Numbered from the stretch's first letter, positions 52,014-61,266 are shown. The stretch is DNA of 64,000 nt from Saccharopolyspora sp. SCSIO 74807 (GCF_037023755.1 NZ_CP146100.1:3999501-4063500); one strand, 5' to 3'. Numbers and translations are program-made. The notes: generated from the sequence alone by a model not told the origin.

Positions 52014-53180
52014 TCACCAGCCCACCTTCCCCTTGCCCGCGAGCAGCGACTTCGCGATCACCGTGCGCATGATGTCGCTGGTGCCTTCGCCGATGGTCAT
52101 CAGGATCGAGTCGCGGTAGAGCCGCTCGATCTCGAACTCCTTCGAGTAGCCGTACCCGCCGTGCACCCGCATCGATTCCTGCGCGGCCTGCAACGCGACC
52201 TCGGAGGCGTGCAGCTTGGCCATGCCGGTCTCCAGGTCGGCCCGCTCACCGCGGTCCAGCTTGCTCGCCGACCAGTAGGACAGCAGACGCGCGGCCTGCA
52301 ATCGGGTGGCCATCTCCGCGATCCGCAGCTGGATCGCCTGGAACTGCCCGATGGCCTGGCCGAACGCTTCGCGCTCGCCCGCGTAGGCCACCGCCTCGTC
52401 GTAGGAGCGCTGCGCGATGCCGAGACTGCGCCCTGCGATGTTCAACCGGCCGGTCTCCAGCGCGGAAAGGGCCTGCTGCATACCGCGCCCCTCCACCCCG
52501 CCGAGCAGGTTCTCCGCGGGCACCCGCACGTCCTCGAACACCACCTCGCAGGACTCGGTGCCCTTGTAGCCGAGCTTCGGGATGTCCTTGGTGACGGTGA
52601 AACCGGGCGCATCGGCGTCCACCAGCAGCACGCTCATGCCGCGGTGCGCGGGCTCGGCGCTGCGGTCGGTCTTGACCAGCACCGGCAGCGGGTCGGCGTG
52701 CCGCGCGTTGGTGATCCACATCTTGCTGCCGTTGAGCACGTAGTGCTCGCCGTCGCGCTCGGCGGTGCTGCGGATGCCCTGCAGGTCGGTGCCCGCGTCG
52801 GGTTCGGTCAGCGCGATGCCGGTGCGCCGCGCGCCGGTCGCCAGCTCCGGCAGGTATTTCCGCTTCTGCTGCTCGGTGCCGTGCCTGGCGAGCATCCAGG
52901 TGGACACCGAATGGCTGCCGAGGATGCCGCCGATGCCCATCCAGCCGCGCGCGATCTCCTCGAAGACCAGGGTGAACGTCACGAAGTCCGCGTCGACCCC
53001 GCCGTACTCCTCGGGCACCAGCAGTCCGAACAGCCCGAGTTCGGCCATCTTGTCGATGATCTCGGCGGGGTAGCGGTCGGCTTGCTCCCACTCCTTGGCG
53101 ACCGGCACGATCTCGGCGTCCACGAAGTCCCGCAGGACCCGTTGGAACTGGGCTTGTTCCTCGTTCAGCTCGAAGTCCAC
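52014..53180 (-). CDS. acyl-CoA dehydrogenase
   Basis: 388 residues from GTG 53180 (AAGGAG 7 bases ahead). N-terminal helical part (DFELNEEQAQFQRVLRDFV), FAD-binding IALTEPDAGTDLQGI and WITNARHADPLPVLVKTD, and the C-terminal helix bundle with the catalytic-base region RVHGGYGYSKEFEIERLYRD and LMTIGEGTSDIMRTVIAKSL. It belongs to the short-/branched-chain group. It overlaps the CoA-transferase gene by 16 bp and is the last gene of the MaoC-CoA-transferase-dehydrogenase operon. Confidence 0.9.
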   Translation of the reverse strand: MDFELNEEQAQFQRVLRDFVDAEIVPVAKEWEQADRYPAEIIDKMAELGLFGLLVPEEYGGVDADFVTFTLVFEEIARGWMGIGGILGSHSVSTWMLARHGTEQQKRKYLPELATGARRTGIALTEPDAGTDLQGIRSTAERDGEHYVLNGSKMWITNARHADPLPVLVKTDRSAEPAHRGMSVLLVDADAPGFTVTKDIPKLGYKGTESCEVVFEDVRVPAENLLGGVEGRGMQQALSALETGRLNIAGRSLGIAQRSYDEAVAYAGEREAFGQAIGQFQAIQLRIAEMATRLQAARLLSYWSASKLDRGERADLETGMAKLHASEVALQAAQESMRVHGGYGYSKEFEIERLYRDSILMTIGEGTSDIMRTVIAKSLLAGKGKVGW

Positions 53181-54394
53181 GGCGCGTCTCCTTCCGCTCC
53201 GAAAGCGCCTCCGGCGGCGAGCCTGCGGAATTCCGCCGCGTCCACGCCGATCAGATCGTCCAAAGTGGATGATGTGTGCTCGCCCAGCCGCGGCGCGCGG
53301 TCGTGCTCGGCGCGCGGTTCGCCCGCGCGCACCGGAGATGCGACCTGCTCGACCTGCCCGAACCTCGGATGCTCGGTCCGCACCACCATGCCGCGCGCAG
53401 CGGTGTGCTCTTCGCGCAGCGCCTCCGGAACGGTGTTGATCGGCGCGCACGGCACACCGGCCGCTTCCAGGGCCGTGAGCCAGTCCGCGGTGCTTCGCCC
53501 GGCCAGTTCCCGCTCGATCAGCCGGACGCACTCGGCGGAGTTCTCGTAGCGCTCGGCCGGGGTGGCGAAGCGGGATTCGGCCGCCCACGCCGGAGAACCG
53601 ATGGCTTCGACGAACTTCTCCCAGAACTTCTGCTTCGCGCAGCCGATCACGATCCACGAGTCCGCGGTCGGGAAGTTCTGGAACGGCACCAGGCTCGGAT
53701 GCGCCGAGTGGTGCGTGCGCTTCGGCTCGAAATCGCGGTTGAGGTGCCAGGTCGCCAAGTACGTCAGCATCCCGATCGCGGTGTCGTACAGGCTCACGTC
53801 GCAGTCGCAGCCCACACCATCGCGCCGCGCGCCGTGGATCGCCGAGAGCATCGACAGCGCAGCCACGAGTCCGCCCGAGTAGTCCACCATGGACAGTCCG
53901 GATTTGGTGGGCGGCCCGTCCGGCTCACCGGTCACCGACATCCAGCCCGCCAGGCCCTGCAACATGTAGTCGTAGCCGGGCTGCTCGCTGCGCGGCCCGG
54001 TCATCCCGTACCCGGACAGCGAACAGCACACGATCCGCGGGTTGAGGTGCTTGAGGTCGTCGTAGCGGATGCGCATCTTCTCCGGCACGTCGCCGCGCAG
54101 GTTCGAGTAGACCGCGTCGCTGACCGCGACCAGCCGCTCGAAGACCTCCCGGCCCTGCGGATTGGTCAGGTCCAGCAGCACGGAGCGCTTGTTGCGGTTG
54201 AACGCCTCGAAGAACAGCGAGTCGCCGCCTTCGGCGTACGGCGGGGTCTGCCTGCCGACGTCGCCGTCGAAGCGCGGGTCCTCGACCTTGATGACCTCCG
54301 CGCCGAGGTCGGCGAGGTGCACCGACCCGAACGGTCCCGCTCCGTACTGCTCGACGGCCAGTATCCGCACGTCCTGCAACGGAAGACCGCTCAT
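53165..54394 (-). CDS. class III (CaiB/BaiF) CoA-transferase
   Basis: 409 residues. N-terminal VRILAVEQYGAGPFGSVHLADLGAEVIKVE and NRNKRSVLLDL, then the catalytic Asp in GLSMVDYSGGLVAALSML, are typical of the family. It moves CoA from a donor such as succinyl-CoA to a carboxylic acid. Its ATG overlaps the MaoC stop by 4 bp, and its end overlaps the dehydrogenase start, so the three are co-translated. A succinyl-CoA:itaconate or mesaconate transfer is one plausible role given the partners (inference). Confidence 0.88.
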   Translation of the reverse strand: MSGLPLQDVRILAVEQYGAGPFGSVHLADLGAEVIKVEDPRFDGDVGRQTPPYAEGGDSLFFEAFNRNKRSVLLDLTNPQGREVFERLVAVSDAVYSNLRGDVPEKMRIRYDDLKHLNPRIVCCSLSGYGMTGPRSEQPGYDYMLQGLAGWMSVTGEPDGPPTKSGLSMVDYSGGLVAALSMLSAIHGARRDGVGCDCDVSLYDTAIGMLTYLATWHLNRDFEPKRTHHSAHPSLVPFQNFPTADSWIVIGCAKQKFWEKFVEAIGSPAWAAESRFATPAERYENSAECVRLIERELAGRSTADWLTALEAAGVPCAPINTVPEALREEHTAARGMVVRTEHPRFGQVEQVASPVRAGEPRAEHDRAPRLGEHTSSTLDDLIGVDAAEFRRLAAGGAFGAEGDAPWTSS

Positions 54395-54927
54395 TCGGCA
54401 CCTCCGGCTTCCAGCGACAGCGGGCCGTTCTTGGCCGCGGGAAAGGAGTCGATCTCCGCGGCGTGCGCCTGCTTGTAGATCAACACCGTGCGGTCGAACG
54501 ACAGGCACTCGTCGCCTTCGGCGTTGAGCCCGCGGGTGTGCACGTTGACCAGGCCCGCGTACGGCTTGGACTTGGATTCCCGCTTGCCGGTGCAGATCGA
54601 TTCGCCGTAGAGCGTGTCGCCCACGTACACGGGGTGGGTGAGCGCAACGTTGGTCATCGCCAGGTTGGCCACCGCGCGCTGGCTGATGTCGCGCACGCTC
54701 TGCCCGAGCAGCATCGCGATGGTCAGCCCGGAGTTGACCAGCACCTTGCCGAACGGGGTGTGCGCGGCGTAGTTCGCGTCGAAGTGCGCGGGGTGGGTGT
54801 TCATCGTCAGCAGCGTGAACCAGGTGTTGTCCGCTTCGCTGATGGTGCGCCCCAGCGGATGCCGGTAGACGTCGCCGACGGCGAAGTCCTCGAAGAAGCG
54901 CCCTTGCTGAGCTTCGTGCACGGTCAC
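54391..54927 (-). CDS. MaoC-family (R)-specific enoyl-CoA hydratase
   Basis: 178 residues from GTG 54927, with AGGAGG 7 bases ahead. The hot-dog fold is seen in GRFFEDFAVGDVYRHPLGRT, and the catalytic Asp/His pair lies in THPAHFDANYAAHTPFGKVL (D-x4-H). It is similar in type to itaconyl-CoA or mesaconyl-CoA hydratases such as mycobacterial Rv2499c. It is the first gene of a tightly overlapping three-gene operon, divergent from a GntR gene. Confidence 0.82.
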   Translation of the reverse strand: MTVHEAQQGRFFEDFAVGDVYRHPLGRTISEADNTWFTLLTMNTHPAHFDANYAAHTPFGKVLVNSGLTIAMLLGQSVRDISQRAVANLAMTNVALTHPVYVGDTLYGESICTGKRESKSKPYAGLVNVHTRGLNAEGDECLSFDRTVLIYKQAHAAEIDSFPAAKNGPLSLEAGGAE

Positions 54928-55040
54928 CGCCGCACCTCCTGTTCGCCCTTCGCCCGCCCGGCGGTGCCGATGCGCCGGGCCTACCCCCGATTCGCCGGAG
55001 TTCCCGGAGTATGCGTCCGGGCGAACTCGCCACGCAATAC

Positions 55041-55051
55041 GTCTGACATTT
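55041..55051. promoter_or_regulatory. GTCTGACATTT motif, divergent maoC / gntR promoter
   Basis: A near-identical GTCTGACGTTT is found at 55947-55957, upstream of the MmgE/PrpD gene. Its place between the MaoC operon and the GntR gene suggests a shared regulator site, possibly GntR. Confidence 0.35.
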
Positions 55052-55124
55052 TGCTGCCGTGGTCTGCTCCGAGCGGTCCGGTTTGTCGTACGCTGGGTCG
55101 ACACCGACCGACCGGGGGGCGGAG

Positions 55125-55850
55125 ATGACGGCGGACGACGGCGCGAAGCTGCGGGTGCGCCCGGTGCAGGCCGCCTACCGGCAGGTGGCCGAGCAGCTGC
55201 GGGACCAGATCGTCAGCGGCGCGCTGCCCTCCGGGGCGAAGCTGCCGAGCGAATCCGAGCTGGGCGGCATGTTCGGGGTCAGCCGCTCCACCGTGCGCGA
55301 GGCGCTGCGGCTGCTGGCCAGCCAGCACCTGATCGACACCGCCCGCGGCGTGACCGGTGGCAGCTTCGTCGCCGCCCCGGACGCCGGAGCGGTCGCCGAG
55401 CACCTCGGCGGCACGCTCGGGCTGCTGGTCAACGCGCGGAACATGAGCGTGGACAACCTGCTGGAAGCCCGCTTGCTGCTGGAACCGCCCGCGGCCCGGC
55501 TCGCCGCCGAGCGCGCCGACGTCGCGGATCTCGCCGAACTCCGCGAAACGACGGAGAAGACCGGGCACCTGCATCCGGACGAGGGCTTCGCGGTGCACTG
55601 GGACTTCCACACCACGCTGGTGGCGGCCAGCGGCAACCCGCTGCTTCGGATGATGTGCCAGCCGGTGAACGCGGTGCTGCGCACGCGGCTGCACCGGGAT
55701 CGGGTGGCGCGGGAGGTGTGGGAGGACATCGACGCCGAGCACGCTCGCGTGCACGAGGCGGTCGCCGCGGGCGACGCCGACGCGGCCGAGGAGCTGGTGC
55801 GCGAACACCTCCTCGCGCTGCGCCCGCTCTACGAGCGCATGGAGGACTGA
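55125..55850 (+). CDS. GntR/FadR-family regulator
   Basis: 241 residues from ATG 55125 with GGGGGCGGAG ahead. Winged HTH KLPSESELGGMFGVSRSTVR, EALRLLASQHLIDTARGVTG; C-terminal FCD domain with FHTTLVAASGNPLL and the conserved Asp/His residues. It is divergent from the MaoC/CoA-transferase/dehydrogenase operon and followed, after a 51-bp palindrome, by the MmgE/PrpD gene. It probably controls both (inference from the shared motif). Confidence 0.85.
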   Translation: MTADDGAKLRVRPVQAAYRQVAEQLRDQIVSGALPSGAKLPSESELGGMFGVSRSTVREALRLLASQHLIDTARGVTGGSFVAAPDAGAVAEHLGGTLGLLVNARNMSVDNLLEARLLLEPPAARLAAERADVADLAELRETTEKTGHLHPDEGFAVHWDFHTTLVAASGNPLLRMMCQPVNAVLRTRLHRDRVAREVWEDIDAEHARVHEAVAAGDADAAEELVREHLLALRPLYERMED

Positions 55851-55876
55851 CCTCCCCCGTCTCCCGGTTCCTTCCC

Positions 55877-55927
55877 GAGTGAACGGACTGTTCGACTGAA
55901 TAGATTGGACGAGCGGGCCGTTCACTC
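55877..55927. repeat. 51-bp hyphenated palindrome, copy D
   Basis: GAGTGAACGGACTGTT and the right arm GGGCCGTTCACTC pair with few mismatches. Read on the minus strand the centre is GTCCAATCTATT, identical to copy C, so this copy is inverted relative to it. The length is again exactly 51 bp. Confidence 0.72.
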
Positions 55928-55946
55928 GGAAAGCTCGCTCGGAAAA

Positions 55947-55957
55947 GTCTGACGTTT
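55947..55957. promoter_or_regulatory. GTCTGACGTTT motif before MmgE/PrpD gene
   Basis: Ten of eleven bases match 55041-55051. It lies about 106-116 bases before the MmgE/PrpD start codon. Confidence 0.35.
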
Positions 55958-56062
55958 GTCTTGTGGGTGTCGTGGCGAGGCTTGCAGACTGATGGTGTCC
56001 GGCGGTCGTCAACGGCGAGACCACCCGGTCCGGCCCGCCGGTCCGACAGCCATGGAGGCGCC

Positions 56063-57421
56063 ATGCCCGCCATCGCGGACGTGCTCGGCGATTTCGCCGC
56101 CCGCACCACTGCCCAGCACATCCCGGACGAGGTGCTGGAGCGGGCGCGGCACCTCGCGCTGGACTCGGTCGGCGTCGCATTCGCCGCCACCGAGCACGAT
56201 TTCGCCCGCAACGCCCGGCGCGCGGTCGCCGAACTCGGCCCCGGCGAGCAGCCGGTGCTGGGCCTGCCGGACCGGCTCGCCCCGCGAGAAGCCGCCATGC
56301 TGGGCGCGATCCTGGTGCACGGCTTGGACTTCGACGACACGCACATGCCCGCGGTGACCCACGTGTCGGCTTCCGCGCTGCCGGTGAGCATCGCCGCCGC
56401 GATCAAGCACGGCCGCAGCGCCGAGGAGCTGCTCGCGGCCTACGTGCTCGGCGTCGAGATCAGCGCCCGCGTCGGCAAGGTCGCCCGCGGCGGCTTCCAC
56501 GCCGCCGGGTTCCACCCGACGGGTGTGGCCGGGGCGTTCGGTTCCGCGGTGAGCGCGGCGAAACTGGCCGGAGCGGGCGCGGACGGAATCGCCGAGTCGC
56601 AGCGCATCGTCGGCTCGATGGCTTCGGGCCTGCTGGAGTTCCTGGCCGACGGCGCGTGGACCAAGCGGCTGCACCCGGGCTGGGCGGCCAACAGCGCGAT
56701 CACCGCGGCGACCTTCGCCGCGACCGGCTGGCCCGGCCCGCCCGAGGTCTACGAAGGCCGCTACGGCCTGTACGCGACGCACCTGCAGACTTCCGAGTGG
56801 GACGCGCAAGACGCACTCGACGGGCTGGGCGAGCGCTGGGAACTGCTGGACACCGCGGTCAAGCCGTACCCGAGCTGCCACTTCACGCACGCCTTCGCCG
56901 ACGCGATCCTGGCGCTGCGCGAGTCCGCAGGCATCGAAGCGTCCGAAGTGGACTCGGTGCGCTGCCGCATCCACGAAACGCCCGCCGCCGCGGTCTGCGA
57001 TCCGATCGAACGCAAGCGCCGCCCGCAGGACGACTACGACGCGAAGTTCAGCCTCCCGTTCATCGCCGGGGCCTGCCTGGCGCGCGGACGGCTCACGCTC
57101 GCCGAGTTCGCCGCGGATTCCTTGGCGGACCCGGAGATCCTGCGGCTCGCGCAGCTGGTCGAGATCGCCGACGACCCGGAAAGCCGTTTCCCGCAGGCAT
57201 ATTCGGGCGAAGTGGAGATCCTGCTGCGGGACGGCCGCAAGCTCACCCGGCGCGAGGACGTCAACCGCGGGCACGCCGAACGCCCGCTGACCCACGAGGA
57301 CATCCGCGCCAAGTTCACCGACAACTTCGGCGCGGACGCGAAGGACACAATGCGGCACGTGCTCGCACTCGGGAACGGTGGCAGCGCGAGCGAATTCGCC
57401 GAAGCGTTGCGCGCCGGGTGA
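56063..57421 (+). CDS. MmgE/PrpD-family protein
   Basis: 452 residues from ATG 56063 (GGAGG five bases ahead). The family includes 2-methylcitrate dehydratase and cis-aconitate decarboxylase (IRG1/CadA). Visible landmarks are the N-terminal helical start, LVHGLDFDDTH (the conserved D-D-H), GGFHAAGFHPTGVAGAFG, DGAWTKRLHPGWAANSA and KPYPSCHFTHAF. Length and motifs are normal. With the MaoC and CoA-transferase operon beside it, a role in a branched dicarboxylate pathway (methylcitrate- or itaconate-like) is possible. Confidence 0.85.
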   Translation: MPAIADVLGDFAARTTAQHIPDEVLERARHLALDSVGVAFAATEHDFARNARRAVAELGPGEQPVLGLPDRLAPREAAMLGAILVHGLDFDDTHMPAVTHVSASALPVSIAAAIKHGRSAEELLAAYVLGVEISARVGKVARGGFHAAGFHPTGVAGAFGSAVSAAKLAGAGADGIAESQRIVGSMASGLLEFLADGAWTKRLHPGWAANSAITAATFAATGWPGPPEVYEGRYGLYATHLQTSEWDAQDALDGLGERWELLDTAVKPYPSCHFTHAFADAILALRESAGIEASEVDSVRCRIHETPAAAVCDPIERKRRPQDDYDAKFSLPFIAGACLARGRLTLAEFAADSLADPEILRLAQLVEIADDPESRFPQAYSGEVEILLRDGRKLTRREDVNRGHAERPLTHEDIRAKFTDNFGADAKDTMRHVLALGNGGSASEFAEALRAG

Positions 57422-57542
57422 GCAGCCCGGCGCTCGCAGAGCCGCAACGAGCAGCGGCGGCTGCACGGTTCAGCATCAGGCCCGAACCCGCTGGGTCCTG
57501 AACCCGCGGCACCTCAGCTGAAGACGCGGCGCTCCGGCTCTC

Positions 57543-58469
57543 TCACCCGGAAGTCCGCGGCCGCGCACCGACCGTCGCCACCGACCGGGAAGCCGCCGCA
57601 GTCGCGAGCTCGACCGCGGCCGCGACCTCCCATCCCGCCGCGAGGTGCGCGGCGAGCGCGCCGTTGAACGCATCGCCCGCGCCGGTCGTGTCCCGAACCG
57701 TCGTCTCCGGCGCGGGAAGACGCCGGACCCGTTCGTCGGGGTGCACCAGCAACGAACCCTCGCCGCCGAGGGTGACCACGACTTCGCGTCCGGTGAGCCG
57801 CGCCAGCGCCCTGGCGTGATCCTTGGTGTCGTCGCCCTCCGGGGAGGTCGAGCACAGCTCGGTGAGCTCGCCCAGCTCGCTCGCGTTCGGCGTCAGCAGC
57901 GGCGCGGCGTCGAGCAGCTCGGCCAGTTCCGGCACGACCGGTGCCGGGTTGAGCACGCACGGCACACCCGCGCTCGCCGCGCGCCGCACCGCAGTGCGGA
58001 TCGCCTCCGCCGGGATCTCCGTGCTCACCAGCAGGCATCCGGTTCCGGGCAGGGCCGAGTCCAGTACGTTGCCGACGTGCTCGGCGGTGATGCCGTAGTT
58101 CGCCCCGGCGCCCACCGCGATCTGGTTCTCCCCGGCGTGGTCCACCACGATCAGCGCCGAACCGGTGGTGCGGTCGTCGAGCACCGCGACGTCGTCCACG
58201 GACACGCCGTGCTCGCGCAGATCGCGCAGCGTTCCGCTGCCCGCGTCGTCGGCCCCGACCGCGCCCGCCAGCCGCACCCGCGCGCCCGCTGCGGCCGCGG
58301 CCACCGCCGCGTTCGCGCCTTTGCCGCCGCCGTAGTGCTCGACCTGATCGCCGACCACGGTCTCGCCGGGGCGCGGCAGCCGCGGCGCGGTCACGACGTA
58401 GTCCACATTGATCGCGCCGACCACCAGTACCCTGCCGATGGGCTGTTCGGTGCTGTCGCTGGCCGCCAT
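57543..58469 (-). CDS. ribokinase-like PfkB-family sugar kinase
   Basis: 308 residues from ATG 58469 (GTG 58484 is an alternative start). The PfkB motifs are present: N-terminal VVGAINVDYVV, GGGKGANAAVAAA near residue 47 and the C-terminal DTTGAGDAFNGALAAHLAAG with the catalytic Asp. The glycine-rich start fits ribokinase, but the substrate could be another sugar or nucleoside. It converges with the MmgE/PrpD gene. No transporter is nearby. Confidence 0.85.
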   Translation of the reverse strand: MAASDSTEQPIGRVLVVGAINVDYVVTAPRLPRPGETVVGDQVEHYGGGKGANAAVAAAAAGARVRLAGAVGADDAGSGTLRDLREHGVSVDDVAVLDDRTTGSALIVVDHAGENQIAVGAGANYGITAEHVGNVLDSALPGTGCLLVSTEIPAEAIRTAVRRAASAGVPCVLNPAPVVPELAELLDAAPLLTPNASELGELTELCSTSPEGDDTKDHARALARLTGREVVVTLGGEGSLLVHPDERVRRLPAPETTVRDTTGAGDAFNGALAAHLAAGWEVAAAVELATAAASRSVATVGARPRTSG

Positions 58470-58836
58470 GTAGCCGTACCTCACGTCGTCGAGAGCCGGT
58501 ATTGCCGAAACCGTCCGGAATTCCGTCGAATAATCCGAAATGGACGGTCGAATGTCCCCGGCCGGAGTTTAGCCGAACGCCCGCGCAGCACGGTGCGTGC
58601 TCGCTCGATTACGGCCGCCGCCGCGCAAGCCCACCCGCGCGGCCGGCATCTAGACCGATCCGGTACGACTGTGCGGGGACGACTGGCGCGCACCGGCACG
58701 GTGCGACGAGCCGCGGTGCGCACGATCGCGGCGCCGCCGGTGGGTCGCCTCCGCCCGGGTGCGCCGACGCGCCCTGCGACGACGAGCGCCACGACGTCCC
58801 AGCGACCGTTTGATGGGTGAGGTAAGCGAACCAGAC
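58470..58836. promoter_or_regulatory. 367-bp divergent region, ribokinase / fgd
   Basis: No gene seen. A direct repeat GTCGAAT lies at 58525-58531 and 58547-58553, exactly 22 bp (two helical turns) apart, upstream of the kinase gene, in a lower-GC patch that may be its promoter. The right 200 bp are very GC-rich without recognised structure. Confidence 0.4.
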
Positions 58837-59844
58837 ATGAGCATCAAGATCGGGTACAAGGCGTCCGCCGAGCAGTTCGGGCCGCGCGACCTCGTCGAGT
58901 TCGCCGTCGAGGCCGAGCAGCGCGGCCTGGACAGCGTCATGGTCAGCGACCACTTCCAGCCGTGGCGGCACAACCAGGGTCACGCGCCGTTCGCGATGTC
59001 CTGGATGAGCGCGGTCGGCGAGCGCACTTCCCGCATCCAAATGGGCACCAGCGTGCTCACCCCGACGTTCCGCTACGAGCCCGCGGTGGTGGCGCAGGCG
59101 TTCGGCACGCTCGGCAGCCTCTACCCGGGCCGGGTGATGCTCGGCATCGGCACCGGCGAGGCGCTCAACGAGACCGCCGTCACCGCCCGCGAATGGCCGG
59201 AGTTCAGGGAACGCTTCCGCAGGCTCAAGGAATCGGTCGAGCTGATCCGGACGCTGTGGAACTCGGAGCGGGTCAGCTACGAAGGCGAGTACTACCGCAC
59301 CGCGAACGCCACCATCTACGACGCGCCGGACGGCGGAGTGCCGATCTACGTGGCCGCGGGCGGGCCGATGGTGGCGAAGTACGCCGGCCGCGTCGGCGAC
59401 GGGTTCATCTGCACCAGCGGCAAGGGCATGGACCTCTACACCGACAAGCTGCTGCCCGCGGTCTCCGAGGGGGCGGCCAAGAGCGGCCGCGACTCCGCGG
59501 CGCTGGACAAGATGATCGAGATCAAGCTCTCGTTCGACCCGGACCCGGAGACCGCGCTGCACAACACCCGGTTCTGGGCGCCGCTGGCGCTGCCCGCCGA
59601 GGTCAAGCACAGCCTGGACGATCCGGCGGAGATGGAGCGCGCGGGCAACGAGCTGCCGATCGAGCAGGTGGCGAGCCGGTGGATCGTGGCCTCCGACCCG
59701 GAGGACGCGCTGACCCAGATCAAGGCGTACCTGGATGCCGGTTTCGACCACCTGGTGTTCCACGCGCCGGGCTCGGACCAGTCGCGGTTCCTGCGGACCT
59801 TCACCGAGCAGGTCGTGCCCCGCATCCGCGACCTGACGTCCTGA
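58837..59844 (+). CDS. fgd: F420-dependent glucose-6-phosphate dehydrogenase
   Basis: 335 residues from ATG 58837. It oxidises glucose-6-phosphate while reducing coenzyme F420. The protein follows mycobacterial FGD1 along its whole length ([52 protein letters not shown]). The active-site residues H39, W43 and E108 match H40, W44 and E109 of FGD1. It stands alone, but shares the window with fbiC, showing a working F420 system. A start eight codons upstream (ATG 58813) is possible. Confidence 0.93.
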   Translation: MSIKIGYKASAEQFGPRDLVEFAVEAEQRGLDSVMVSDHFQPWRHNQGHAPFAMSWMSAVGERTSRIQMGTSVLTPTFRYEPAVVAQAFGTLGSLYPGRVMLGIGTGEALNETAVTAREWPEFRERFRRLKESVELIRTLWNSERVSYEGEYYRTANATIYDAPDGGVPIYVAAGGPMVAKYAGRVGDGFICTSGKGMDLYTDKLLPAVSEGAAKSGRDSAALDKMIEIKLSFDPDPETALHNTRFWAPLALPAEVKHSLDDPAEMERAGNELPIEQVASRWIVASDPEDALTQIKAYLDAGFDHLVFHAPGSDQSRFLRTFTEQVVPRIRDLTS

Positions 59845-60069
59845 GCAACCGATAGCGCAGCGTGCTCGCTGCGTCGCCCGGAGTCGCGATCAGTGGTCGA
59901 CTTCGACTACGCGGAGTCCTGCACTGTTGCGGTCGCAGGTGTTGACCGAGAGTGTTGTGGCGAACCGACGGTTGGCTTGAGTCGCGCATCCGGACGCCGG
60001 CTCGGCCAAGGTCGTGCGGGTTCGGCACCACGTGCTCGCTCGGCCGTTTGCACGCGAAGGAACCGGGTC

Positions 60070-60789
60070 ATGAACTACGGGGATGGTCAGCGCCACGAAC
60101 TCGCGAGCGTGATGAGCACGCTGGCCAGGAATCTGGAAGCGGAGAGGAACGAGACGGACACGCTGGGCGCGATCGTGCAGACCGCGGTCAACACCGTGCC
60201 GGGCGTCTGGGCCGGAGGCATCACGCAAGTCCACCGCAGGCAGGTGAGCGCGCGAGTGCCGACGGACGAAATGGTGCGCCAGTGCGACGAGGCGCAGCAG
60301 GAGCTGGGCGAGGGGCCGTGCGTGGACGCCATCTGGCAGCGCGAAACCGTCGTCGTCGATGACATGAACGCCGAAACGCGCTGGCCTCGGTTCGCGGCTC
60401 GCGCCGCTGAGCTGAGGATCGGCAGCATGATCTCGTTCCGGCTGTTCGTCCAGGAGGACACGCTCGGCGCGTTGAACCTCTACGGCGACCACGAAGTGCG
60501 GTTCGGCGACGAGGCCCAGATCATCGGCGAAGTCTTCGCCGCCCACGCGGCCTTGGCCCTGTCCGGGGCGCGGCACCATCGGCAGCTCAGCGAGTCGGTG
60601 GCGTCCAGGGACGCCATCGGACAGGCCAAGGGGCTGCTGATGTGCCAGCACCGCCTCGGTGCGCAGCAGGCGTTCGACCTGCTAGTGCGGGCTTCGCAGC
60701 AGTCCAACATCAAGCTGACCGAGGTCGCCGCCTGGGTCGTGGCCGAGCACGAGAACCCGGGCGGCGCCTCCCGGCCGCAGAGCAATTGA
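60070..60789 (+). CDS. GAF-ANTAR RNA-binding regulator
   Basis: 239 residues from ATG 60070 (GAAGGA 7 bases ahead). A GAF sensor domain covers about residues 25-165 (EGPCVDAIWQRETVVVDDMN is the typical segment). An ANTAR domain follows (RDAIGQAKGLLMCQHRLGAQ, then QAFDLLVRASQQSNIKLTEV), which binds paired RNA hairpins to block transcription termination. Such proteins are common in actinobacteria. No target hairpin pair was identified here. Confidence 0.88.
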   Translation: MNYGDGQRHELASVMSTLARNLEAERNETDTLGAIVQTAVNTVPGVWAGGITQVHRRQVSARVPTDEMVRQCDEAQQELGEGPCVDAIWQRETVVVDDMNAETRWPRFAARAAELRIGSMISFRLFVQEDTLGALNLYGDHEVRFGDEAQIIGEVFAAHAALALSGARHHRQLSESVASRDAIGQAKGLLMCQHRLGAQQAFDLLVRASQQSNIKLTEVAAWVVAEHENPGGASRPQSN

Positions 60790-60817
60790 ACTCATCCCAG
60801 CACGTCACGCCCGCGCG

Positions 60818-60997
60818 TCACACCAGCCGATGCGCGCCGCAGATCTGGCAGATCAAGCGGTCGCGGGGATCGTCGGCGCGGTCGTGGTCGGCGGACTCGG
60901 TCAGCGCGTGGTGACCGCAGACGCCGCAGGCCAGCTGCGATTCCAAGCTCAGCGTCGGGGCCAGCTGCGGGTCGGCGGGATGGGTTCGCGAGGCCAT
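60818..60997 (-). CDS. small zinc-ribbon protein (two CxxC)
   Basis: 59 residues from ATG 60997, with GGAGG about 5 bases ahead. Two knuckles are seen: CGVC at residues 24-27 and CQIC at 50-53, both flanked by G-H/A-H (CGVCGHH, CQICGAH), separated by an acidic DHDRADDPRD linker. It looks like a mini zinc ribbon, perhaps an adaptor or nucleic-acid binder. It is shorter than common cut-offs and converges with the ANTAR gene. Function unknown. Confidence 0.7.
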   Translation of the reverse strand: MASRTHPADPQLAPTLSLESQLACGVCGHHALTESADHDRADDPRDRLICQICGAHRLV

Positions 60998-61213
60998 TGC
61001 GACCTCCTAACGTGCTTTCCGGCGACGGCGAACGCCGCCAAAATCTGACGTCAGGCCGCTGTGCACTCAACCGCCTGTCCCGGTCAACGTCATCGGCGGG
61101 CCGGGGAATTCCCGGCGCCGAAAGATGTGTTCCCCGGGGCGCACCGATGTGCATGTGGCGGTTGAGCCGAGCGGGATGTCGACGAAGCTCTTCGCCCGCC
61201 ACCGGCGCGACGC

Positions 61214-61246
61214 GCGGTGGCGGAGCCGCTGCGGTTCCGCCACCGC
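61214..61246. terminator. hairpin after the aldehyde dehydrogenase gene
   Basis: GCGGTGGCGGA and TCCGCCACCGC form a perfect 11-bp stem with an 11-base loop, 20 bases after the stop codon of the aldehyde dehydrogenase gene on the minus strand. Confidence 0.65.
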
Positions 61247-61266
61247 GGGTCTTGCCGGAGCACTCC

